From NCBI RefSeq assembly GCF_004801285.1, contig NZ_SSNY01000020.1, forward strand, positions 1-41,586: a stretch of DNA of 41,586 nucleotides, written 5' to 3'. Shown in pieces: positions 33,989-41,586 of the stretch. The notes beneath the pieces were generated by a model. The model ran no database searches and was not told where the DNA came from. It was given only the letters and a program-made list of their open reading frames with translations. Position numbers and translations under genes: made by a program. This DNA comes from Ollibium composti. Its GTDB lineage: Bacteria; Pseudomonadota; Alphaproteobacteria; Rhizobiales; Rhizobiaceae. Within the stretch, counting starts at the first letter, position 1; every line of letters begins with the position of its first letter.

Positions 33989-34650
33989 TGGACCCGAGCA
34001 TCCTGCTGCAATACTGGCCGATCCTGCTCTCCGGCTTCAAGCTGACGATCCTGTGCTGGATTCTCGGCACCATCTTCAGCATGATTTTGGGCCTGATCAT
34101 CTCGCTGGCGCAGCGCTACGGGCCGCGCCCTCTCGGCTGGCTGATCCAGGCCTATATCGAGGTCATTCGCGGCACGCCGTTCCTGGTGCAGCTCTTCGTT
34201 CTCTATTACGGCGGCCCGTTGCTCGGCCTGCGCCTCGACGCCCTGCCGGCGGGGCTTCTCGGGCTCAGCGTCTACGGCAGCCCCTATTTCGCCGAGATCT
34301 TCCGCGCCGGCTACCTCGCCGTGCCGGTCGGGCAGCTGGAGGCGGCACGCGCCATCGGCATGTCGGAACTCACCATCGTTCGCCGCATCCTTTTGCCGCT
34401 CAGCCTCGTTTCGGCGCTGCCGGCATTGGTCAACTTCTCCATCATCCTGACCAAGGAGACGGTGATCCTGTCCATCATCACCGTGCCGGAGCTGATGTAT
34501 TCCGTGCAGCGCATGTCCACCGAGACCTTCCGCTATTTGGAAGCCAACTTCATCCTGGCGCTGTTCTTCTGGCTCCTGGTCGAAACCATTTCGCGCGCCG
34601 GCCGCTGGCTGGAAACGCGCATCACCAGACATCTGATCGAAAGGACGTAG
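33988..34650 (+). CDS. Polar amino acid ABC transporter permease 2
   Basis: 220 residues, paralogue of the preceding permease with which it should form the heterodimeric channel. Features: YIEVIRGTPFLVQLFVLYYGG and the EAA loop EIFRAGYLAVPVGQLEAARAIGM with LPLSLVSALPALVN. One-base overlap with the upstream gene; one base separates it from the ATPase gene. Confidence 0.95.
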   Translation: MDPSILLQYWPILLSGFKLTILCWILGTIFSMILGLIISLAQRYGPRPLGWLIQAYIEVIRGTPFLVQLFVLYYGGPLLGLRLDALPAGLLGLSVYGSPYFAEIFRAGYLAVPVGQLEAARAIGMSELTIVRRILLPLSLVSALPALVNFSIILTKETVILSIITVPELMYSVQRMSTETFRYLEANFILALFFWLLVETISRAGRWLETRITRHLIERT

Positions 34651-34651
34651 G

Positions 34652-35428
<777 letters not shown>

Positions 35429-35544
35429 CCTGCGGCCGCCAGCGGCGCGGAGTTCGGACTGTCACCTTTCGCGACGCGGGTACGACCGTGGCCTTTGCCG
35501 CGCGCGGCGTGCGAAGACCGATGACTGGAAGCTGAAGCCAGCCG

Positions 35545-36363
35545 TCAGCCGACGAAGGCGCGCTCGACGACGAAGCTGGCGGGTGCGCTGAGAGACCCCT
35601 CGACGAAGCCGTGGTTCTCGGCCAGTTCCTTGACGTCCTTCAGCATCTCCATGGAGCCGCAGATCATCACCCGATCGGTCTCCGGATTGAGCGGTTCGAC
35701 GCCGAGGTCGGAATAGAACTTGCCGGAACCGATCAGCGCGGTGATGCGACCCATGCAGTCGCTCTCCTCGCGCGTCGTCGAATTGTAGAGCGTAAAGCGG
35801 CCCTCGGTCAGTTCGCCGATCAGCGGATCGTCCTTCAGCGACGCCGCAAGTTCCTGGCCATAGACCAGCTCGGCCCTGTCGCGGCAGGTATGGGTAAGGA
35901 CAACCTGATCGAACTTCTCGTAGGTGTCGGGATCGCGCAGCAGCGAGGCGAAGGGGGCGATGCCGGTGCCGGTCGAGATCATGAAGACGCGCCTGGCCGG
36001 GGTCAGCGCGTCGAGCACCAGCGTGCCGGTCGACTTCTGGCGCATCAGCACCGTGTCGCCCGGCTGGATCTTCTGCAAATGCTGGGTCAGTGGACCGTCC
36101 GGCACCTTGATGGAGAAGAACTCCAGTTCCTCGTCCCAGGCGGGGCTCGCCACCGAATAGGCGCGGAACACCGGCTTTTCGGCATTCGGCAGGCCGATCA
36201 TGACGAACTCGCCGGAGCGGAAGCGGAAGGATTGCGGGCGCGTGATGCGGAAGGAGAATAGCCGGTCGGTGTAATGGCGAACCGACACCACCGTCTCAGC
36301 ATAGACATTGGCGGGAATGGGGAACTGCGGCGCGCGCGGCTCGGGTGCAAGGGCAGACGTCAT
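35545..36363 (-). CDS. fpr: Ferredoxin--NADP reductase
   Basis: 272 residues. FAD/NADP oxidoreductase passing electrons between NADPH and ferredoxin or flavodoxin. FAD motif RAYS (67-70), NADP(H) motif GTGIAPF (132-138), later CGSMEML, and a C-terminus ending AFVG, which marks the subclass-I bacterial type that follows FAD with an aliphatic/Phe-Val-Gly tail rather than the plastid Tyr. Single gene; start ATG 36363 with an AGGAT site. Divergent from hyuA with a 211-base gap. Often induced by oxidative stress in other bacteria; no such box was identified here. Confidence 0.93.
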   Translation of the reverse strand: MTSALAPEPRAPQFPIPANVYAETVVSVRHYTDRLFSFRITRPQSFRFRSGEFVMIGLPNAEKPVFRAYSVASPAWDEELEFFSIKVPDGPLTQHLQKIQPGDTVLMRQKSTGTLVLDALTPARRVFMISTGTGIAPFASLLRDPDTYEKFDQVVLTHTCRDRAELVYGQELAASLKDDPLIGELTEGRFTLYNSTTREESDCMGRITALIGSGKFYSDLGVEPLNPETDRVMICGSMEMLKDVKELAENHGFVEGSLSAPASFVVERAFVG

Positions 36364-36481
36364 GCGGAAACATCCTGCGGCAAAGACGAAGGGCGTTATC
36401 GTGCGGCGCTGAACCAGTCAATCGGGCGGCCTGTCACAGCGCCCTCGTCACGGCCCCACGTATCAGGCCCTTGTGTGGTAA

Positions 36482-36499
36482 ATTTATTAGTATACAAAT
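36482..36499. promoter_or_regulatory. AT-rich dyad in the fpr-hyuA gap
   Basis: ATTTATTAGTATACAAAT contains TTAGTATACAAA, close to the TTGTATACAA form recognised by FCD-type (FadR/VanR) GntR regulators, in an otherwise GC-rich region. It lies 75-90 bases before the hyuA start and about 120 before fpr. No regulator gene is adjacent. Confidence 0.35.
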
Positions 36500-36574
36500 G
36501 ATTTCCGTGTCAAGATCGGGCGGGAAAGCCGGTCGGTCCGGCGCGTATCCGCGGTCCGGATTCGGGTTTCGGCG

Positions 36575-38641
36575 ATGGATGAAAACCTTCAGGTTCACTC
36601 GGGCAGCGTCGTGGCCGGCATCGATGTCGGCGGCACCTTCACCGACCTGATCCTGATCGACCAAGCGGCCTCCAAGGTTTCAATCGCCAAGACGCCGACG
36701 ACGACCGACAACCAGGCCTTCGGCGTGGTCGCGGCCCTTGCCGCCACCGGCTACCCGGTGAAGGACATCGACCTCATCGTCCACGGCACCACCACCACCA
36801 CCAACGCAGTGCTGGAGCGGCGGCTGGCCAAGACCGGCATGATCACCACCGCCGGCTTCCGCGACATCATCGAGCTTGGCCGGCGCACGCGCCCGCAGGC
36901 CTACGGCATGACCGGAACCTTCGTCCCCGTCATCCCGCGCAACCTGCGCCTCGAAGTCGCCGAGCGCGTGGAAGCCCGCGGCGCAGTGCGTACGCCGCTC
37001 GACGAGGACGGCGTGCGCGATGCCGTGCGGCAATTGCTCGATGCCGGCTGCGAGTCGCTCGTCATCCACTTCCTGCATTGCTACGCCAATCCGGCGCACG
37101 AGAAGCGCGCGGCCGAAATCGCCGCCGAACTCTGGCCGAACGGCCACATCACCATGGGCCACGCGCTGCTTTCGGAAGCGCGCGAATTCGAGCGCGGGGT
37201 GACGGCCGCCGTCAACGCCTCGGTGCAGCCGATCCTCGAACGCTATGTGGCAAAGCTGCGCGCCGAACTGGCTGGGCAAGGCTACGCCCGCGACTTCCTG
37301 ATGATGAACGGCAACGGCGGCATGATCTCGGCCCGCTTCGTCACCCGCGAGGCGGCCAAGACGGTGATGTCCGGCCCGGCTTCCGGCGTCATCGCCGCCG
37401 CCTATACCGGCAGGCGCGCCGGCTTCCCCAACCTCGTCACCTACGACATGGGCGGCACCTCAACGGACGTGGCGCTGATCCGCAACGCCGAGCCGGCCGT
37501 CTCCAACGAGATCGAGATCGAATACGCCATGCCGATCCATGTGCCGATGGTGGCGGTGCACACGGTCGGCGCCGGCGGCGGCTCGATCGCCCGCGTCGAC
37601 GCGGCAGGGCTGATCCAGGTCGGGCCGCAGAGCGCGGGCGCCGCGCCCGGACCGATCTGCTACGGCCGCAGCGGCACCGAGCCAACCATCACTGACGCCA
37701 ACCTCGTGCTCGGCCGGCTGGCGCCGAAAAAGCTGCTTTCGGTCGACAATCCGGTCACCGCCGAAAGCGTCACCCGCATCTTCGAGGAAAAGATCGGCCG
37801 CGCCGCCGGGCTTTCCGGCGTCGAGGCGGCGGGCGCCGTTCTGAAACTCGGTAACATGAAGATGGCAGGCGCCATCCGCATGGTGTCGGTGGCGCGCGGC
37901 CACGACCCGCGCGACTTCACCCTGTTCGCCTTCGGCGGCGCCGGCCCGCTGCATGCCTCGGCGTTGGCGCGCGAACTCGGCCTGCCGCGCGTTCTGGTGC
38001 CGGCGCGCCCCGGCATCACCAATGCGCTCGGCTGCGTGGTGGCCGACCTGCGGCACGATTTCGTCAACACGCTGAACCAGCCGGTGGCGGCGCTGGACGA
38101 GGAGCGCGTTCGCGCGGTGCTCGCCGCCCAGGTCGAGGAAGGCAAGGCGCTGATCGCGCAGGAAGCGGTGCAGCCGCAGGAAATCCGCATCAGCCATTCG
38201 GCCGACATGCAATTCATCGGCCAGACGCACATCGTCAATGTCCCCCTGCCCTCGGCCGCCATCGACCGTGCGACGCTGCAGGCGCTGTTCGAGAAGGCCT
38301 ATTTCGCCCGCTTCAAGGTCGAACTGCCGGAAATCCGCGCCAACCTCGTCAACCTCAACACCTCCGTCACCGGCGTGCGCCCGGCGCTCGACCTTAGCCG
38401 GCTCATCGACCCGGCCGGGCGAGCCGGCACGCTTGCCGAAGCGCGGCTGGAGGTGCGGCCCGTCTGGTATGACGGGCGCTGGCACGACACGCCGGTCTAT
38501 GCGCGCGAAAAGCTGCCGCTTGATGCGACGATCGAAGGCCCGGCGATCCTCGAGCAGATGGACTGCACGACGGTGCTGGAGCCGGGCGACATGGCGAAGA
38601 GCGATGCCGACGGCAATATCGTCGTCGAGGTGGGACGATGA
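36575..38641 (+). CDS. hyuA: Hydantoinase/oxoprolinase A subunit
   Basis: 688 residues, HyuA family (N-methylhydantoinase A, 5-oxoprolinase N-part, acetone/acetophenone carboxylase subunit). ATP-dependent ring-opening or carboxylation partner of HyuB. ASKHA-type motifs: GIDVGGTFTDLI (15-26), VHGTTTTTNAVLERR, YDMGGTSTDVALI and FGGAGPLHASALA. The C-terminal TGVRPALDL-type region ends in LEQMDCTTVLEPGD. Substrate not readable; the neighbouring hydantoin- or cyclic-amide-type catabolism is inferred. The start at ATG 36575 has no strong site. Ends 260 bases before hyuB, the gap being filled by a palindromic repeat. Confidence 0.92.
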   Translation: MDENLQVHSGSVVAGIDVGGTFTDLILIDQAASKVSIAKTPTTTDNQAFGVVAALAATGYPVKDIDLIVHGTTTTTNAVLERRLAKTGMITTAGFRDIIELGRRTRPQAYGMTGTFVPVIPRNLRLEVAERVEARGAVRTPLDEDGVRDAVRQLLDAGCESLVIHFLHCYANPAHEKRAAEIAAELWPNGHITMGHALLSEAREFERGVTAAVNASVQPILERYVAKLRAELAGQGYARDFLMMNGNGGMISARFVTREAAKTVMSGPASGVIAAAYTGRRAGFPNLVTYDMGGTSTDVALIRNAEPAVSNEIEIEYAMPIHVPMVAVHTVGAGGGSIARVDAAGLIQVGPQSAGAAPGPICYGRSGTEPTITDANLVLGRLAPKKLLSVDNPVTAESVTRIFEEKIGRAAGLSGVEAAGAVLKLGNMKMAGAIRMVSVARGHDPRDFTLFAFGGAGPLHASALARELGLPRVLVPARPGITNALGCVVADLRHDFVNTLNQPVAALDEERVRAVLAAQVEEGKALIAQEAVQPQEIRISHSADMQFIGQTHIVNVPLPSAAIDRATLQALFEKAYFARFKVELPEIRANLVNLNTSVTGVRPALDLSRLIDPAGRAGTLAEARLEVRPVWYDGRWHDTPVYAREKLPLDATIEGPAILEQMDCTTVLEPGDMAKSDADGNIVVEVGR

Positions 38642-38668
38642 GGGCGATGAGCGGAACAGGACTCCTCG

Positions 38669-38892
38669 CCCCGTTTACGGCCGCGCCATTGCATATGAAC
38701 TTTTCGTTGGCCCGAAACCCCCACCCCTGTCCCCTCCCCTCAAAGGGGAGGGAGACGCCGACACCGCCGTTTCTCCCGAGACCATCGAGGTTTGTGAATT
38801 GTGGCCACGCCGCGAAGTTCCCCTCCCCCTTGAGGGGAGGGGTTAGGGGTGGGGGTTCAGCGGCATATGCGATAGCTCTGCCGTAAACGGGG
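38669..38892 (+). repeat. GC-rich palindromic repeat, copy 2
   Basis: Outer ends CCCCGTTTACGGC (38669-38681) and GCCGTAAACGGGG (38880-38892) are exact reverse complements. Inside, CCCCCACCCCTGTCCCCTCCCC pairs with GGGGAGGGGTTAGGGGTGGGGG around a centre like that of copies 1 and 3. It fills nearly the whole hyuA-hyuB gap and stops just before the hyuB ribosome-binding site (AGAAGGAAG). Confidence 0.88.
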
Positions 38893-38901
38893 AGAAGGAA
38901 G

Positions 38902-40590
38902 ATGACCCTCGACACGCTCACCCTCTCCGTCATCCAGGCGGCCCTCCAGCAGGCCTGCGACGAGATGGACCTGACCTTCTCGCGCGCCGCCTTCTCGCCG
39001 GTCATCGCCGAGGCCAACGACCGCTCCGACGGCATTTACTCGGCCGAGGACGGCTCGCTCATCGCGCAGGGCAACCAGGGCCTGCCGGTGTTCGTCGGCG
39101 TCATGCAGCACTCCACCCGTACCGTCATCGAAATGATCCGCGACGGAAGCTGCCTGCCGCCGCAAGAAGGCGACATCTACATCGTCAACGACCCCTATCT
39201 CGGCGGCACGCACCTGATGGACGTGCGCTTCGTCATGCCGCTTTACCGCGACGGACAAATCTTCTGCTGGCTGTCCAACACCGGCCATTGGCCCGATATC
39301 GGCGGCGCGGTGCCCGGCGGCTTTTCCGCCTCCGCCACCGCCGTCGAGCAGGAAGGCTTGCGCCTGCCGCCGGTAAAGCTGTTCAAGAAAGGCGTGCTCG
39401 ATCCAGAAATCCACGCCATCATCGCCTCCAACATCCGCGTCGCCGACCAGCGTATCGGCGACATCAAAGCGCAGGCCGCCGCCCTTTTGGTCGGGCAGGA
39501 CCGCGTCAATGAGATCCTGGATCGTTACGGTGACGAAACGGTCAGAGATGCCATTTCAGAACTACGCCGACGCGCCGCCGAGCAGATGCGCGCGGCGATT
39601 GCCGCCATTCCCGACGGGCTCTACCGCTCGAAGGCCTTCGTCGATTCCGACGGAGTGGTCGACCATCCGCTGACGATCGCGCTGCTGGTCGAGAAGGAAG
39701 GCGAGACGCTGACCTTCGACTTCTCGCAGTCGAGCCATCCCTGCGCCGGGCCGATGAACAGCGTGCTCGCCACCACGCTGTCGTCGGTCTACCTCGCCAT
39801 GCGCCACATCTTCCCCGACGTGCCGATCAATGCCGGCGCCTTCGAACCGCTGATCGTCAAGCGGCCTGAGGGCACGTTCCTCGACGCGCACTATCCCCGC
39901 CCGGTTTCCGGCTGTGCTGCGGAAGTCTCGCAGCGCATTGCAGAGGCCGTGTTCGCTGCGCTGGTGCAGGCGCTGCCGGAAAAGGTGACGGCGGCGCCCG
40001 CAGGCTCCAGCGGCAACTTCGCGCTCGGCGGCCACGATCCGGCGCGCGGGCGCGACTATGTGATGTACCAGATTTCCGGCGGCGGCTACGGCGGCAACGC
40101 GGACGAAGACGGGCTTGCCAACGGCTGCTCGACCATCGGCATCTCCAAGTCGCCGCCGGTCGAGATCATGGAGCAGGCCTTTCCGGTGCTCTACCGCCAC
40201 TACGCGCTGCGCGAGGGCTCGGGCGGCGCGGGCAAGCATCGCGGCGGCTTCGGGCTCGCCTACGAGGTGGAATTGCTCAGAGGCGAAGCCCGCGCGTCCT
40301 TCGTCATGGACCACGGCCGCTTCGGGCCGCAGGGCGCACTCGGCGGCGCGGATGGCGCCGTCAACGAAGTGACGGTGTTCCGCGACGGCGAGGCGCATGT
40401 GCCGCCGCACCTCTCCAAGGAACAGGATATCCCGATGAAGGCCGGCGACCGCGTGCGCGTCGGCACGCCCGGCGGTGGCGGCTACGGCGACCCGCGCCGC
40501 CGCGACCCCGAAGCGGTGCGGCACGACGTGGCGATGGGGTACTACACGGCGACGCAGGCGAAAGAGATGTTCGGGGTGGCGGTGGAGTGA
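38902..40590 (+). CDS. hyuB: Hydantoinase/oxoprolinase B subunit
   Basis: 562 residues, HyuB family. Features: FSPVIAEANDRSDGIYSAEDG, GDIYIVNDPYLGGTHLMDV (metal/substrate region), LSNTGHWPDIGGAVPGG, APAGSSGNFALGG, and the Gly-rich C-terminal VGTPGGGGYGDP. Works with HyuA. ATG 38902 has GAGAAGGAAG immediately before. Bracketed by palindromic-repeat copies 2 and 3. Confidence 0.94.
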   Translation: MTLDTLTLSVIQAALQQACDEMDLTFSRAAFSPVIAEANDRSDGIYSAEDGSLIAQGNQGLPVFVGVMQHSTRTVIEMIRDGSCLPPQEGDIYIVNDPYLGGTHLMDVRFVMPLYRDGQIFCWLSNTGHWPDIGGAVPGGFSASATAVEQEGLRLPPVKLFKKGVLDPEIHAIIASNIRVADQRIGDIKAQAAALLVGQDRVNEILDRYGDETVRDAISELRRRAAEQMRAAIAAIPDGLYRSKAFVDSDGVVDHPLTIALLVEKEGETLTFDFSQSSHPCAGPMNSVLATTLSSVYLAMRHIFPDVPINAGAFEPLIVKRPEGTFLDAHYPRPVSGCAAEVSQRIAEAVFAALVQALPEKVTAAPAGSSGNFALGGHDPARGRDYVMYQISGGGYGGNADEDGLANGCSTIGISKSPPVEIMEQAFPVLYRHYALREGSGGAGKHRGGFGLAYEVELLRGEARASFVMDHGRFGPQGALGGADGAVNEVTVFRDGEAHVPPHLSKEQDIPMKAGDRVRVGTPGGGGYGDPRRRDPEAVRHDVAMGYYTATQAKEMFGVAVE

Positions 40591-40601
40591 AGCTGCTTTC
40601 C

Positions 40602-40801
40602 TCGTACACGGCTGTCGCATATGGCGCGTACCCCCACCCCTAACCCCTCCCCGCAAGGGAGGGAGACGCTGACACCCCTGTTTCGTCTAAACCCGGTAAC
40701 GTTGGCGGGCTGTAGCGGTGCCGCAGAGTCCCCCTCCCCCTTGCGGGGAGGGGTTAGGGGTGGGGGTACTGTGCCACATGCGACAGCCCCGCCGTAAACG
40801 G
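40602..40801 (+). repeat. GC-rich palindromic repeat, copy 3
   Basis: Arms pair from CGGCTGTCGCATATGGCGCGTACCCCC (about 40609) to GGGGGTACTGTGCCACATGCGACAGCC (ending about 40787), with CCGTAAACGG marking the right end (40792-40801) as in copy 2. The centre AGACGCTGACACC then CGTTGGCGGGCTG matches the other copies. Lies 12 bases after the hyuB stop. Confidence 0.85.
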
Positions 40802-40864
40802 AAAGAGGGGCGGCGGCGTGCTTTCTCCCGCAAAGAATTTTCCAAAATCTATCCCCGTCCTTTT

Positions 40865-41145
40865 CATCCACCTCATACTGCCCGTCATCTCCTGTGCGGG
40901 AACGCGGGTCGCGAACCGGGCGCTTGTGGCAGGGGACGGTGCCGGGCTGGCAGCGTAACGGTACGCTGCTGGGTGATGAGCCCCCAAGTCCGGGCCTCGA
41001 CCGAGCCAGCGGGCCGCTGTGAAAAGCGGCAGCGACCCTCGGGGAGGCAAGACACCGGCGGGCGCGGGATGCCGCGCCACTATTTAACTTAGCAGGCACG
41101 GCCCCCGCGCCCGCTTCCCGACCTCAAACGAGGTCAGTTCTTTGA
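40865..41145 (+). ncRNA. Candidate structured RNA with competing hairpins
   Basis: No protein-like frame. Hairpins in order: GCAGCGTA-ACGG-TACGCTGC, then GCCGCT-GTGAAA-AGCGGC, then GGCGCGG-GATG-CCGCGCC (41061-41078). The last competes with a perfect 11-bp long-range pairing, GCGGGCGCGGG (41058-41068) with CCCGCGCCCGC (41104-41114). A final GACCTC-AAAC-GAGGTC stem (41120-41135) leads into GTTCTTT. This looks like an RNA with switchable structure, but I do not recognise the family and RNase P, tmRNA and 4.5S RNA motifs are absent. It could instead be a degraded repeat. Confidence 0.3.
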
Positions 41146-41200
41146 CAATGGCCAGGGCCGAAAGGCAGCGTGGCAACGATGAAGCTCACGCAGGGAGAAC

Positions 41201-41386
41201 CCCTCTCCGTCTCGGCTTCGCCGAGCCACCTCTCCCCAAAAGGGGCGAGGAACCGAGCTCGCGAACGTCGCACTTCTCGAATATCCGAGACATGGCAACA
41301 GTTTTCGTACGGCACCGGCCCAACAGGACTTGGGTTCCTCGCCCCTCCGGGGAGAGGTGGCTCGGCGAAGCCGAGACGGAGAGGGG
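41201..41386. repeat. Long inverted repeat with CTCGGCTTCGCCGAG core
   Basis: Arms of about 53 bases, 41201-41253 and 41334-41386, are near-exact reverse complements (CCCCTCTCCGTCTCGGCTTC on the left, GAAGCCGAGACGGAGAGGGG on the right), each with an embedded CTCGGCTTCGCCGAG palindrome. The 80-base centre is unrelated to the other repeats here. A typical rhizobial intergenic palindromic element; non-coding. Confidence 0.85.
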
Positions 41387-41502
41387 TCGTCGGCCGTAGA
41401 GCAAGGGCTTCATAGCGTCGGAGTGGTGGAGGTCACCCCTCCCGACAGGCCTGCGGCCTGCCACCCTTGTATCTGCACGCAGGCAGGATTTGTGCGAGGA
41501 AA

Positions 41503-41555
41503 GCGACTGAGCCTCGAACCGGATGGCCATCCGGTTCGAGGCTTGGCGAAGTCGC
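41503..41555. repeat. Perfect 32-base palindrome with outer stem
   Basis: GCCTCGAACCGGATGG (41511-41526) is followed at once by its exact reverse complement CCATCCGGTTCGAGGC (41527-41542). GCGACT (41503-41508) and AGTCGC (41550-41555) add an outer stem. No T run follows. It could be a protein-binding site, a hairpin in a transcript or part of a repeat cut by the window end. Confidence 0.8.
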
Positions 41556-41586
41556 CCGTACACCCTCCGGCCACAACCGCAGGGGA

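Noticed and set aside
41142..41399. 85-codon plus-strand frame at the right end
   Set aside because: It is the translation of the inverted repeat itself (both arms give the PxRLGFAEPPL-like and GERWLGEAETERG-like strings seen in many spurious rhizobial annotations).
40865..41586. RNase P RNA, tmRNA, 4.5S RNA or cobalamin riboswitch in the right-hand gap
   Set aside because: The GAGGAAAGTCC and ACAGAA motifs of RNase P RNA, the tag-coding sequence of permuted tmRNA, the GGAAG loop of 4.5S RNA and the GCCACTG/GGGAA blocks of cobalamin riboswitches are all missing; only a vague GATGAGCCC-AAGTC similarity to the last was seen.

Overview
The window is GC-rich (about 65% by eye) and reads as chromosome of an alphaproteobacterium of the order Hyphomicrobiales (Rhizobiales), most like Mesorhizobium/Aminobacter-type Phyllobacteriaceae. 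Reasons: a chvE-gguA-gguB-gguC sugar-uptake operon divergent from gbpR (the Agrobacterium layout), metZ behind a SAM-II riboswitch, the rpmH-rnpA-yidC-engB core block, a carrier-protein/amino-acid:[carrier protein] ligase operon known from rhizobia, and several palindromic intergenic repeats of rhizobial type. The genus is inferred; no rRNA or marker comparison was possible.

Layout. 1-573: end of an IS21-like element inside the 3' part of a broken serine recombinase, stopping against tRNA-Arg(ACG); this looks like the edge of an integrated island lying to the left. 935-2422: orphan membrane histidine kinase. 2531-6426: housekeeping block rpmH, rnpA, yidC, then a CatB-like acetyltransferase translationally coupled to engB. 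6436-9982: apaG, an MmcQ/YjbR protein, metZ with SAM-II riboswitch and a terminator in its leader, and a double-length dCTP deaminase. 10199-16570: gguC, gguB, gguA, chvE (minus strand) and divergent gbpR. 16587-19091: tRNA-Gly(CCC), a small membrane protein, an ATC-hydrolase-family protein and a MATE exporter.

19116-26836 (minus strand) is the most interesting part: an apparently single, tightly packed operon of a stand-alone carrier protein, an acyl-CoA-dehydrogenase-like flavoprotein that appears to lack the usual catalytic Glu, a seryl-tRNA-synthetase-like amino acid:[carrier protein] ligase, a DUF1839 protein, a GH2 mannosidase-like enzyme and a two-domain alpha/beta-hydrolase protein. 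Together they suggest that an amino acid is loaded on a carrier, oxidised or modified, and moved to or released from a product that may carry sugar; the product is not known. An ABC-F protein with a possible leader peptide lies just upstream on the same strand.

28909-32162: GntR/HutC regulator divergent from a short upstream ORF, a CaiB/BaiF CoA-transferase and an acyl-CoA dehydrogenase, with a clear dyad operator between them. 32451-35428: polar amino acid ABC transporter (binding protein, two permeases, ATPase). 35545-36363: ferredoxin-NADP reductase. 36575-40590: hydantoinase/oxoprolinase A and B subunits, separated and followed by two copies of one palindromic repeat. 40591-41586 has no convincing protein gene; it holds a repeat copy, a stretch with competing RNA hairpins, another long inverted repeat and a perfect 32-base palindrome.
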